Assembly: GCA_040220455.1 (NCBI GenBank)
Contig: JAVJUS010000075.1
Span: 62,001 to 126,000, forward strand
Reading direction: 5' to 3'
DNA: 64,000 nt
Source of the DNA: JAVJUS01 sp040220455
GTDB lineage: Bacteria; Pseudomonadota; Alphaproteobacteria; DSM-16000; Inquilinaceae
Shown here: positions 41,004 to 48,376 of the stretch, piece after piece
How positions within the stretch are numbered: the stretch's first letter is position 1
Layout of the letters: the number at the start of each line of letters is the position of its first letter
The notes under the pieces: generated by a model
Seen by the model: only the letters and a program-made list of their open reading frames with translations
The model's database searches: none
What the model was told of the DNA's origin: nothing
Translations under genes and position numbers: made by a program

Positions 41004-41186
41004 ATGCCGCTCTGGCAGAAACTGCTGATCACGCTGGCCGGGATGCTGCTTGCCGGGCTGATCGCCGGCCTGATCTGGGATGCGCTGTTCGGCGCCCCGC
41101 TGCCGAGCTATTTGGGTGGCCTCGTCGGCGGGCTGGTCGCGATCCCGCTGTGGAGCTTCCTGGGGCGGGTGAGGCCGAAGGGGTAG
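41004..41186 (+). CDS. Small hydrophobic protein, unknown function
   Basis: A 60-residue protein with two hydrophobic segments (LLITLAGMLLAGLIAGLIW, about 7-25, and YLGGLVGGLVAIPLWSFLG, about 36-54). The second is Gly-zipper-like (GGLVGG). A strong ribosome site, AGGACAGGAGG, precedes the ATG by about 8 nt, which supports translation. It follows the DUF805 gene closely. No family is recognised; a membrane-associated peptide role is possible. Confidence 0.6.
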   Translation: MPLWQKLLITLAGMLLAGLIAGLIWDALFGAPLPSYLGGLVGGLVAIPLWSFLGRVRPKG

Positions 41187-41313
41187 GGGCGTCGCCGGCG
41201 CAAGGCCGGAACCCGGAACCGATCCCCGGGCGAGGACCCGCGCGAGCAGGACCCGCGTGGCCTGGCCGATATGCGGGCAGACGGTTTGGCGAACAATCAT
41301 AATGAAAATCTGG

Positions 41314-41387
41314 TCGGAGTGGCAGGATTCGAACCTGCGGCCCCTGCCTCCCGAAGACAGTGCTCTACCAGGCTGAGCTACACTCCG
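41314..41387 (-). tRNA. tRNA-Pro (anticodon CGG)
   Basis: The minus strand folds into a complete cloverleaf: a perfect 7-bp acceptor stem CGGAGTG/CACTCCG with discriminator A, D-stem GCTC/GAGC, anticodon stem CTGTC/GGCAG with one T-G pair around loop TTCGGGA, and T-arm GCAGG-TTCGAAT-CCTGC. Anticodon CGG (41351-41353) reads CCG proline codons, which are abundant in this high-GC DNA. CCA is not encoded. Length is 74 nt. A promoter lies just upstream. Confidence 0.97.
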
Positions 41388-41407
41388 ACCGGTGGGAGGC
41401 GAGGCGG

Positions 41408-41436
41408 GTTATAGCGATGGCGGCCGGGCCTCGCAA
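41408..41436 (-). promoter_or_regulatory. Sigma70-type promoter of tRNA-Pro
   Basis: On the minus strand TTGCGA (41436-41431) and TATAAC (41413-41408) are spaced by 17 nt, and the -10 ends 20 nt before the first base of the tRNA. The good -10 match (5/6), ideal spacing and position make this the best-supported promoter in the window. Confidence 0.65.
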
Positions 41437-41520
41437 GGGGCGATGTGGTCGGCGCCAGAGGGAATTTTCGGCGCCTCGGCGGGACCGCGCTTCGCCGGGC
41501 CGGTGGCCTCTCTCGTCGCT

Positions 41521-42621
41521 TCAGTAGTCCCGGTCGACCACGAAGTCCGCCACGTCGACCAGGGCCTGCTTGATCGCGCCGTCGGGGAAGGGGGCCAGCA
41601 CCTGCTTGGCCTCCTCGGCATAGGCCCGGGCGCGGGCGATCGTGGCGTCGAGCGCGCGGTGGCGCCCCAGCACCGTCATCGCGTGATCCAGGTCGCCGTC
41701 GCGCTGGTCGCCGTCCTCCAGCGTGCGCGACCAGAACGCGCGCTCTTCCGCGTCGGCGGCGGCGACGGCCAGGACCACGGGCAGCGTGATCTTGCCTTCC
41801 TGGAAGTCGTCGCCGACCGTCTTGCCGAGCCGGGCCTGCACCGCCGAATAGTCGAGCACGTCGTCGACGAGCTGGAAGGCGAGGCCCAGCCGGTTGCCAT
41901 AGGTCCACAAGGCCTCCGCACGGGCGTCCGGCACGCCGGCGACGACGCCGCCGACCTGGGCGGCCGCGGCGAACAGCGCCGCCGTCTTCGCGCCGACGAT
42001 GCGGAGATAGGTGTCCTCCGTCGTCGCGATGTCGTGGCTGGCGGAGAGCTGCAGCACCTCGCCCTCGGCGATGATCGCCGAGGCGTGGGACAGGATGCGC
42101 AGGACCTCCAGCGAGCGCGACTCGACCATCAGTTCGAACGAGCGGGCGAAGAGGAAGTCGCCGACGAGCACGCTCGCCTGGTTGCCGAAGACCTCGTTGG
42201 CGGAGGCCTTGCCGCGGCGCATCTCGCTCTCGTCGACCACGTCGTCGTGCAGCAGCGTCGCGGTGTGGATGAACTCGACCGCCGCGGCGAGCCCGATCGC
42301 GTCCTCCCCCTCGTGGCCGCACAGCCGCGCCGAGGCGAGCGTGAGAACGGGGCGCAGCCGCTTGCCACCGGAGGCGACCAGGTATGTGGCCACCTGCGGG
42401 ATCAGCGCGACCGGGCTTTCCATCCGGGCGACGATGGTCCGGTTGACCGCCTCCATGTCCTGGGCGACCAGCGCGGTCAGCCGGTCGAGCGGGGAGGCGT
42501 CGCGCGGCGGGGTGCCGGCGGTTCCGGGCGCGGCGGGTACGGACGCCGCCTCGGCGGCGGAGCCGGCGGCATCGCCGGCGATCGCGGCGGCAGTGGAGCG
42601 GGGCCCGGCGGCGGGGGTCAA
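41521..42621 (-). CDS. ispB: Trans-polyprenyl diphosphate synthase (IspB type, ubiquinone side chain)
   Basis: A 366-residue soluble prenyltransferase that makes the long isoprenoid diphosphate for the ubiquinone tail. Key motifs are GGKRLRP (85-91), the first Asp-rich motif DDVVD (126-130) and the second, DDVLD (253-257); the second lies in FQLVDDVLDYS. A 45-residue Ala/Pro-rich extension precedes the first conserved helix (PLDRLTALVAQDMEAVNRTI). The start is a TTG at 42621; the first ATG (Met56) would cut into that conserved helix, so TTG is preferred, though not certain. Chain length (octa to deca) is not readable by eye; C10 units are usual in this class. It diverges from the DUF2007 gene. 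Confidence 0.92.
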   Translation of the reverse strand: MTPAAGPRSTAAAIAGDAAGSAAEAASVPAAPGTAGTPPRDASPLDRLTALVAQDMEAVNRTIVARMESPVALIPQVATYLVASGGKRLRPVLTLASARLCGHEGEDAIGLAAAVEFIHTATLLHDDVVDESEMRRGKASANEVFGNQASVLVGDFLFARSFELMVESRSLEVLRILSHASAIIAEGEVLQLSASHDIATTEDTYLRIVGAKTAALFAAAAQVGGVVAGVPDARAEALWTYGNRLGLAFQLVDDVLDYSAVQARLGKTVGDDFQEGKITLPVVLAVAAADAEERAFWSRTLEDGDQRDGDLDHAMTVLGRHRALDATIARARAYAEEAKQVLAPFPDGAIKQALVDVADFVVDRDY

Positions 42622-42666
42622 AGGCGAGAAACTCCGGCTCGATTGACGCGAAACTGGACGCAGGCC

Positions 42667-42694
42667 AGCATAGGGCCGGACGACACGGGGTCAA
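42667..42694 (-). promoter_or_regulatory. Candidate promoter of polyprenyl synthase gene
   Basis: On the minus strand TTGACC (42694-42689) and TATGCT (42672-42667) are spaced by 16 nt, with the predicted start about 40 nt before the TTG initiation codon. The -35 matches consensus at 5/6 and the -10 at 4/6. It supports the upstream TTG start rather than an internal ATG. Confidence 0.5.
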
Positions 42695-42777
42695 GCGACC
42701 GCCGGCGCCATCGGCGCACAGGTCGCGGCGCGGCGTGGCTGCGCCTCCTCCTCTTCCCGGGACCGAGCGGAGCGGCC

Positions 42778-42999
42778 ATGAAGGAACTGTTGCGCTCGAC
42801 CGATGTCGTCCGGCTCTCCTGGATACGCGCCCTGCTGGCCGATGCCGGCATCGAGAGTGTCGTCCTCGACATGCACACCTCGGTCCTGGAAGGCAGCATC
42901 AACGCCATTCCCCGCCGGCTCATGGTCGACTCCGACGATCATTCCCGAGCCTGCCGCGTGTTGAGCGAGGCCGGCGAGGACGTCGCCGGGCGGCCGTGA
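42778..42999 (+). CDS. DUF2007 domain-containing protein
   Basis: A 73-residue cytosolic protein that begins KELLRSTDVVRLSWIRALLADAGI, the DUF2007 pattern in which the first strand and helix recall the signal-transducing PII-like fold, then VVLDMHTSVLEGSI and PRRLMVDSDDHSRACRVL. DUF2007 proteins are thought to bind a small ligand; none is established. The gene is commonly found before a methyltransferase gene in Alphaproteobacteria, as here, and its stop overlaps that gene's GTG start (GTGA, 42996-42999). Confidence 0.85.
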   Translation: MKELLRSTDVVRLSWIRALLADAGIESVVLDMHTSVLEGSINAIPRRLMVDSDDHSRACRVLSEAGEDVAGRP

Positions 43000-43766
43000 G
43001 CGCGGTGGTCGCCACCGACGACGCCGACGCGTCGGAAACCCGCCTTCTCGGGGGCCGTGTCACGCTCTTCCAGCCCGCGCGGGGCTACCGCGCCGCCATC
43101 GACCCGGTCCTGCTGGCCGCGGCCGTGCCGGGCGAGGTGCCGGCGCGCGTGCCGGCCCGATGGCTGGAGCTCGGCTGCGGCACCGGCGCGGCGCTCGTCT
43201 GCTTCGCCGCCCGGGTGCCGGCGGTGCCCGTGATCGGCCTGGAGCGCGAGGCGGCGGCGGCCGGCCTCGCCCGGCGGTCCGTCGCGGCCAGCGGGCTCGA
43301 CGATCGCGTCACGGTGATCGAGGGCGATCTGGCCGACCCGCCGGCGGCGATCGAACCCGGCGGCTTCGGCGTCGTCTTCGCCAACCCGCCCTTCCTCGAG
43401 GCGGGGCGCGCCACGGCGCCGCCGGATGCCGGCCGGCGGGCGGCGCATGTTGAGGGCGAGGCCGGAGTGGCGGCCTGGGTCGACGCCGCGCACCGGGCGC
43501 TGGCGCCGCGCGGCCGGCTGGTCCTGATTCACCGCGCCGACCGGGTGGACGCGCTCCTCGCGGCCCTCGTGCCGCGCTTCGGCGCGATCGAGATCCTGCC
43601 CCTCTGGCCGCGGCAGGGGCGGGATGCCCGGCGCGTCGTCCTGCGCGCCACCAAGGGCGCGCGCAGCCCGGCCCGCCTCGCGGCGGGCTTGGTGCTCCAC
43701 GATGCCGCCGGCCGGTTCACCGCCGAGGCCGAGGCGGTGCTACGCCATGCCGCCCCGCTCGGGTGA
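42996..43766 (+). CDS. Class I SAM-dependent methyltransferase, TrmN6-like (tRNA1(Val) adenine-N6)
   Basis: A 256-residue methyltransferase. It has the TrmN6/YfiC-like start (LLGGRVTLFQPARGYRAAIDPVLLAA), the SAM-binding loop LELGCGTGA (57-65), an acidic residue in GLERE (81-85), GDLAD after the next strand, and the catalytic NPPF (130-133) typical of N6-adenine methyltransferases. The best guess is methylation of A37 in tRNA-Val; other adenine or ribosomal-protein targets remain possible. The start is a GTG coupled to the DUF2007 gene. Confidence 0.85.
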   Translation: MSAVVATDDADASETRLLGGRVTLFQPARGYRAAIDPVLLAAAVPGEVPARVPARWLELGCGTGAALVCFAARVPAVPVIGLEREAAAAGLARRSVAASGLDDRVTVIEGDLADPPAAIEPGGFGVVFANPPFLEAGRATAPPDAGRRAAHVEGEAGVAAWVDAAHRALAPRGRLVLIHRADRVDALLAALVPRFGAIEILPLWPRQGRDARRVVLRATKGARSPARLAAGLVLHDAAGRFTAEAEAVLRHAAPLG

Positions 43767-43810
43767 CCGCGCCCTGGTAACACGCCGCCACAGGGGCCAT
43801 TTCGCTCACA

Positions 43811-44740
43811 ATGACCGTCGACCCGACATCCTCCGATCCGATCCGCGATCCGGATCACACGCCCCGCGGCCTGCGCCGTCGCGGCTTGTTCCACCGGCTG
43901 CGCCATCCGCCGCCGATCGTGCCCGTGGTGCGTCTCTACGGCGCGATCGGCCGCGCCGGGCCGCTGCGCGGCGGCTTGGCGCTCTCCGGCCTGGCGCCGG
44001 TGCTGGAGCGGGCCTTCGCTGTCAAGCGCGCGCCGGCGGTGGCGCTGGCGATCAATTCGCCGGGCGGCTCGCCGGTTCAGTCGGCCCTGATCGCCGCGCG
44101 CATCCGGGAGTTGGCCCAGGAGAAGGACAAGCGCGTCTTCGCCTTCGTCGAGGACGTGGCGGCCAGCGGCGGCTATTGGCTGGCCGCCGCGGCCGACGAG
44201 ATCTACGTCGACGCCGCCTCGATCGTCGGCTCGATCGGCGTCGTCTCGGCGGGCTTCGGCTTCCATGAGGCGATCGCGCGCTACGGTATCGAGCGGCGCG
44301 TCCACACCGCCGGCGAGCGCAAGGCGATCCTCGATCCCTTCCGGCCGGAGCGGGAGGAGGACCTGGCGCTGCTGCGCGAGATCCAGGCCTCCGTTCACGA
44401 GCTGTTCAAGGCCCATGTCCGCGCCCGACGCGGAGCGAAACTGGCGGGCGAGGAGGACGAGCTCTTCTCCGGCGCCTTCTGGACCGGCGAGCGGGGCGTG
44501 GCCCTGGGCCTCGCCGACGGTCTCGGTCATCTGCGACCGATCCTGCGCGAGCGCTACGGCGCCCGGGTCCGCGCGCGGGTCGTCGGGGCCGAGCGCGGCT
44601 GGCTGCGCCGGCGCCTGCGCATGGACGGGCCGGCATGGCCGCCGGCCGGCGCGGAACTCGACGCCTGGGCCGAGGCGGCGGCGGGCGGCGCGCTGGGCGC
44701 GCTGGAGGAGCGCGCGCTGTGGCAACGTGTCGGCCTGTGA
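43811..44740 (+). CDS. S49 family peptidase (SppA/SohB-like)
   Basis: A 309-residue Ser/Lys protease. The catalytic Ser119 lies in EDVAASGGYWLAAAADEIY and the general-base Lys171 in AGERKAILDPF; INSPGGSPVQSA (about 81-92) forms the substrate strand. It is the short, single-domain form rather than the double-length SppA. There is no clear transmembrane anchor; the N-terminus (LRRRGLFHRLRHPPPIVPVV) is basic and may associate with the membrane. Such proteins digest cleaved signal peptides or act in membrane-protein turnover. The gene lies in the conserved block before glyQ. Confidence 0.9.
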   Translation: MTVDPTSSDPIRDPDHTPRGLRRRGLFHRLRHPPPIVPVVRLYGAIGRAGPLRGGLALSGLAPVLERAFAVKRAPAVALAINSPGGSPVQSALIAARIRELAQEKDKRVFAFVEDVAASGGYWLAAAADEIYVDAASIVGSIGVVSAGFGFHEAIARYGIERRVHTAGERKAILDPFRPEREEDLALLREIQASVHELFKAHVRARRGAKLAGEEDELFSGAFWTGERGVALGLADGLGHLRPILRERYGARVRARVVGAERGWLRRRLRMDGPAWPPAGAELDAWAEAAAGGALGALEERALWQRVGL

Positions 44741-44789
44741 CCGCCCCGCGCGGCTTGACCCCGCGCGGGCGGACCCGTAGACAGCCGAC

Positions 44790-45053
44790 ATGCTGCTGAA
44801 GCTCCTGCTCACCATCGGGGTCGTCATCGCCGTGCTCTACGGCGCGCGGCTCTTCACCTCGACGACGCGCGAGGGCAAGGACGGCGGCTCCGGCGGCCGC
44901 GTCAAGGGCGGCGACGCGGCCAAGGGCGGCAAGGTGGATCGCGCGCGCGACGGCGCGGAAGACCTGAAGGCCTGCCCCGTCTGCGGCGCGTACACCACCG
45001 GCGACGCCAAGGGCGCCTGCGAGCGCGAGGACTGTCCCTACCGGGCGTCCTGA
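44790..45053 (+). CDS. Membrane-anchored small zinc-ribbon-like protein
   Basis: An 87-residue protein. One N-terminal helix (LLKLLLTIGVVIAVLYGARLF) is followed by a Gly/Lys-rich linker (about 27-55) and a C-terminal motif with four cysteines: Cys62 and Cys65 (CPVCGAY), Cys77 and Cys82 (CEREDCPY), likely binding zinc. I recall short proteins of this form in the same synteny block of other Rhodospirillales; their role is unknown. It lies 49 nt after the peptidase gene and may share its transcript. Confidence 0.8.
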   Translation: MLLKLLLTIGVVIAVLYGARLFTSTTREGKDGGSGGRVKGGDAAKGGKVDRARDGAEDLKACPVCGAYTTGDAKGACEREDCPYRAS

Positions 45054-45172
45054 GGCCCTCTCGAGGCACTCCGAACGCGGCCGCGGCCCGGCGCGGGCGG
45101 CCCTTGAACGCCCGGGGGTCGCGCTATATGGTCCCGCGTCATCGCGAGGCCCGGTCCAGAGACAGCAACCCC

Positions 45173-46078
45173 ATGGCGCCCGAATCGCCGATCGCGTCCG
45201 CGCAAGTGGCCGCGCCCCCCCGATCGTTCCAGGACGTCATCCTGCGCCTCCAGGACTACTGGTCGCGTCAGGGCTGCGTGATCCTGCAGCCCTTCGACAT
45301 GGAGGTCGGGGCGGGAACCTTCCATCCGGCGACGACCCTGCGCTCGCTCGGCCCCGAGCGGCACTGGAACTGCGCCTATGTCCAGCCCTCGCGCCGGCCG
45401 ACCGACGGCCGCTACGGCGAGAATCCGAACCGTCTCCAGCACTACTACCAGTTCCAGGTGCTGATGAAGCCGGCGCCGGCCGATGCCCAGGACCTGTACC
45501 TGGGCAGCCTGTACGCGCTGGGCATCGACCCGGCCTACCACGACATCCGCTTCGTTGAGGACGACTGGGAGAGCCCGACCCTCGGCGCCTGGGGGCTGGG
45601 CTGGGAGGTCTGGTGCGACGGCATGGAGGTCACGCAGTACACGTACTTCCAGCAGGTCGGCGGGATCGAGTGCCATCCCGTTCCGGTCGAGCTGACCTAC
45701 GGGATCGAGCGGCTGGCGATGTACGTGCTGGGGGTCGAGAACGTGTACGACCTGCCGTTCAACGACCCGGGCGGCCGTGCGGCCGTGACGTATCGCGACG
45801 TCTTCCTGCGGGCCGAGCGGGAGTACTCGGCCTTCAATTTCGAGCACGCGGACACGGCCCTGCTGCTGCGCCACTTCCAGGACGCGGAGGTCGAGTGCGA
45901 AGCGCTGATCGGCCAGCGGCTGGCGCTGCCGGCCTACGACCAGTGCATCAAGGCGTCCCACCTGTTCAACCTGCTCGACGCCCGCGGCGTGATCAGCGTC
46001 GTGGAGAGGGCGAGCTATATCGGCCGGGTGCGCGCGCTCGCCCGGCGCTGTTGCGAGATGTGGCTGGAGGCGGCCTGA
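45173..46078 (+). CDS. glyQ: Glycyl-tRNA synthetase alpha subunit
   Basis: A 301-residue catalytic alpha subunit of the bacterial heterotetrameric (alpha2-beta2) glycyl-tRNA synthetase. Diagnostic segments are FQDVILRLQDYWSRQGCVIL, EVGAGTFHPATTLRSLGPE, WNCAYVQPSRRPTDGRYGEN and YFQQVGGIECHPVPVELTYG. The ATG at 45173 gives about 17 non-conserved residues before the conserved start; an upstream extension is unlikely. Length matches the family (about 300). The beta subunit follows after 13 nt in the same operon. Confidence 0.97.
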   Translation: MAPESPIASAQVAAPPRSFQDVILRLQDYWSRQGCVILQPFDMEVGAGTFHPATTLRSLGPERHWNCAYVQPSRRPTDGRYGENPNRLQHYYQFQVLMKPAPADAQDLYLGSLYALGIDPAYHDIRFVEDDWESPTLGAWGLGWEVWCDGMEVTQYTYFQQVGGIECHPVPVELTYGIERLAMYVLGVENVYDLPFNDPGGRAAVTYRDVFLRAEREYSAFNFEHADTALLLRHFQDAEVECEALIGQRLALPAYDQCIKASHLFNLLDARGVISVVERASYIGRVRALARRCCEMWLEAA

Positions 46079-46091
46079 GGCCGCGACCCCG

Positions 46092-48182
46092 ATGGCCGAA
46101 TTCCTGCTCGAGCTCTTCTCCGAGGAGATCCCGGCGCGCATGCAGGCGCGCGCCGCCGCCGATCTCGACCGCCTGGTGCGCGAGGGGCTGGGCGAGGCCG
46201 GGCTGGAGCCCGGGCGGACCGAGGCCCACGCCACGCCCCGGCGCCTCGCCCTGGTGGTCGAAGGCCTGCCGGCTGCCACCCCGGACGTGGTGGAGGAGCG
46301 CAAGGGCCCCAAGGCCGACGCGCCCCGGAAGGCGATCGACGGGTTCCTGCGCGCGACCGGCCTGACGCTCGACCAGTGCGAGAAGCGGGATACCGGCAAG
46401 GGCGAGGTCTGGTTCGCCGTTCTTAACAAGCCGGGCCGGCCGACCCCGGCGGTGCTGGCGGAGATCGTCGGCAAGGTGCTGACCGGCCTGCCCTGGCCGA
46501 AGAGCATGGTGACGGGGGAGGGGCGGTTTCGCTGGGTCCGCCCGCTGCACCACGTGCTGGCCGTGTTCGACGGCGCGCCGCTGACCGGGACCGTGGAGCC
46601 CGAGCCGCATACCCGCTTCGTCTTTACCGGAGAGACCCGAGGCCATCGCTTCCTGGCGCCCGACAGCTTCGCCGTCGACGGCTTCGCGGCCTATCGCGAC
46701 GGCCTGCGCGCGGCGCGGGTGATCCTGGACCGCGAGGAGCGCAAGCGCCTGATCGAGGCCGAGGCGAAGCGCCTGGCCGGCGAGGCGGGCCTGATCCTGC
46801 GCGACGATCCGGGCCTCGTCGACGAGGTCGCCGGGTTGGTCGAGTGGCCGGTCGCCCATCTGGGCCGGATCGACGACGCCTTCATGGTCGTCCCGGAGGA
46901 GGTGCTGATCGCCTCCATGCGCGGCCACCAGCGCTATTTTGCCTGCCTGGACGCCGAGGGCCGGCTGGCGCCGCGCTTCGTGGTCGTCGCCAACACCGAG
47001 ACGGCGGACGGCGGCGCGGCAGTGGTGGCGGGCAATGAGCGCGTGCTGCGCGCCCGGCTGGCCGATGCCCGGTTCTTCTGGGACCAGGATCGCAAGACGC
47101 CGCTGGCCGACCGGGTGCCGGCGCTGGGCGAGGTGGTGTTCCACGCCCGCCTCGGCACCATGGCGGACAAGGTCGAGCGCATGGCGGCGCTCGCCGCCGA
47201 CCTGTCGGGCTTCTTGCCGGGCGCCGACCGGGATCGGGTGCGCAGCGCCGCGACGCTGGCCAAGGCCGATCTCGTCACCGGCATGGTCGGGGAGTTCCCC
47301 GAGCTCCAGGGCGTCATGGGCCGATACTACGCTCTGGAGGAGGGTGAGGATGCGGATGTGGCGGAGGCGCTGGCGCTCCACTACGCCCCGGTCGGCCCGA
47401 CCGACGCCTGCCCCTCGGCGCCGACGGCCGTCTGTGTCGCGCTGGCCGACAAGATCGACACCCTTGTCGGCTTCTTCGCGATCGACGAGAAGCCGACCGG
47501 CAGCCGCGATCCCTACGCCCTGCGTCGGGCCGCGCTGGGCGTCATCCGCCTGGTGCTGGAAAACGGCCTGCGCCTGCCCCTCGGCCGCGCTTTCGCAACG
47601 GCGGCGGGGCTCTATGGCGACCGGCTCGACGAGTCGATGAAGGCCGCGGCGCAAGCGGCGCTGCCCGGCTTCTTCGCCGACCGGCTCAAGGTCGCGCTGC
47701 GCGAGCGCGGGGTGCGCCACGACCTGATCGACGCGGTCTTCGGGCTGACCGGGGAGGACGACCTGGTGCGCCTGATGGCGCGGGTCGACGCCCTGGCGGC
47801 CTTCGTCGCCGGGGAGGACGGGGCGAATCTGCTCACCGCCTATCGCCGCGCCGCGAATATCGTGCGCATCGAAAGCAAGCGCGACGGTGTCGACCATGCC
47901 GAGCGCGCGGTCGACGGGTCGCTGCTGGCCGAGCCGGCGGAGATCGCGCTGGCCGCCCGGCTCGGCGACGCGCGCGAGGTGCTGTCGAACCAGCTCGCCA
48001 CCGAGGCCTTCGGCCCGGCGATGCAGACGCTGGCCGCCCTGCGGCCGGCCGTCGACGCCTTCTTCGACGAGGTGACCGTGAACACCGACGCCGCGGACCG
48101 TCGGGCCAACCGTCTGGCGCTGCTGGCGTCGATCGGTGCAACCATGAACGGTGTCGCGGATTTCTCTCGCGTGGAAGGCTGA
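46092..48182 (+). CDS. glyS: Glycyl-tRNA synthetase beta subunit
   Basis: A 696-residue beta subunit needed for tRNA binding. It begins AEFLLELFSEEIPARMQARA, the invariant family start, and contains KSMVTGEGRFRWVRPLHHVL, VLIASMRGHQRYFAC and RFFWDQDRKTPL, plus the HD-like region (LADRVPALGEVVFHARLGTM) and a C-terminal DALR-type anticodon-binding domain ending NRLALLASIGATMNGVADFS. Length is normal. A 194-nt spacer separates it from ppdK. Confidence 0.97.
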   Translation: MAEFLLELFSEEIPARMQARAAADLDRLVREGLGEAGLEPGRTEAHATPRRLALVVEGLPAATPDVVEERKGPKADAPRKAIDGFLRATGLTLDQCEKRDTGKGEVWFAVLNKPGRPTPAVLAEIVGKVLTGLPWPKSMVTGEGRFRWVRPLHHVLAVFDGAPLTGTVEPEPHTRFVFTGETRGHRFLAPDSFAVDGFAAYRDGLRAARVILDREERKRLIEAEAKRLAGEAGLILRDDPGLVDEVAGLVEWPVAHLGRIDDAFMVVPEEVLIASMRGHQRYFACLDAEGRLAPRFVVVANTETADGGAAVVAGNERVLRARLADARFFWDQDRKTPLADRVPALGEVVFHARLGTMADKVERMAALAADLSGFLPGADRDRVRSAATLAKADLVTGMVGEFPELQGVMGRYYALEEGEDADVAEALALHYAPVGPTDACPSAPTAVCVALADKIDTLVGFFAIDEKPTGSRDPYALRRAALGVIRLVLENGLRLPLGRAFATAAGLYGDRLDESMKAAAQAALPGFFADRLKVALRERGVRHDLIDAVFGLTGEDDLVRLMARVDALAAFVAGEDGANLLTAYRRAANIVRIESKRDGVDHAERAVDGSLLAEPAEIALAARLGDAREVLSNQLATEAFGPAMQTLAALRPAVDAFFDEVTVNTDAADRRANRLALLASIGATMNGVADFSRVEG

Positions 48183-48376
48183 TATCCCCTCGATGGGGTA
48201 GGGCCGGCCTATCCGGCAGGTCCACTTTCGAAAGGAAAGCGACCGGAACGAAATCGCGTTACAGTGGAGCCTCGGCCGCGCGCAACCGCGACGACGGGTC
48301 GGGGCGGAGGGCGGATCGTTTGGGAGGACGGCCGGCCTCTAGCGAGCGCACCGGAATTCGGGGAGTGATTTTCGCG

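Noticed and set aside
41314..41387. tRNA-Pro as integration site for a mobile island
   Set aside because: No integrase, no direct repeat of the tRNA 3' end and no change of base composition nearby.
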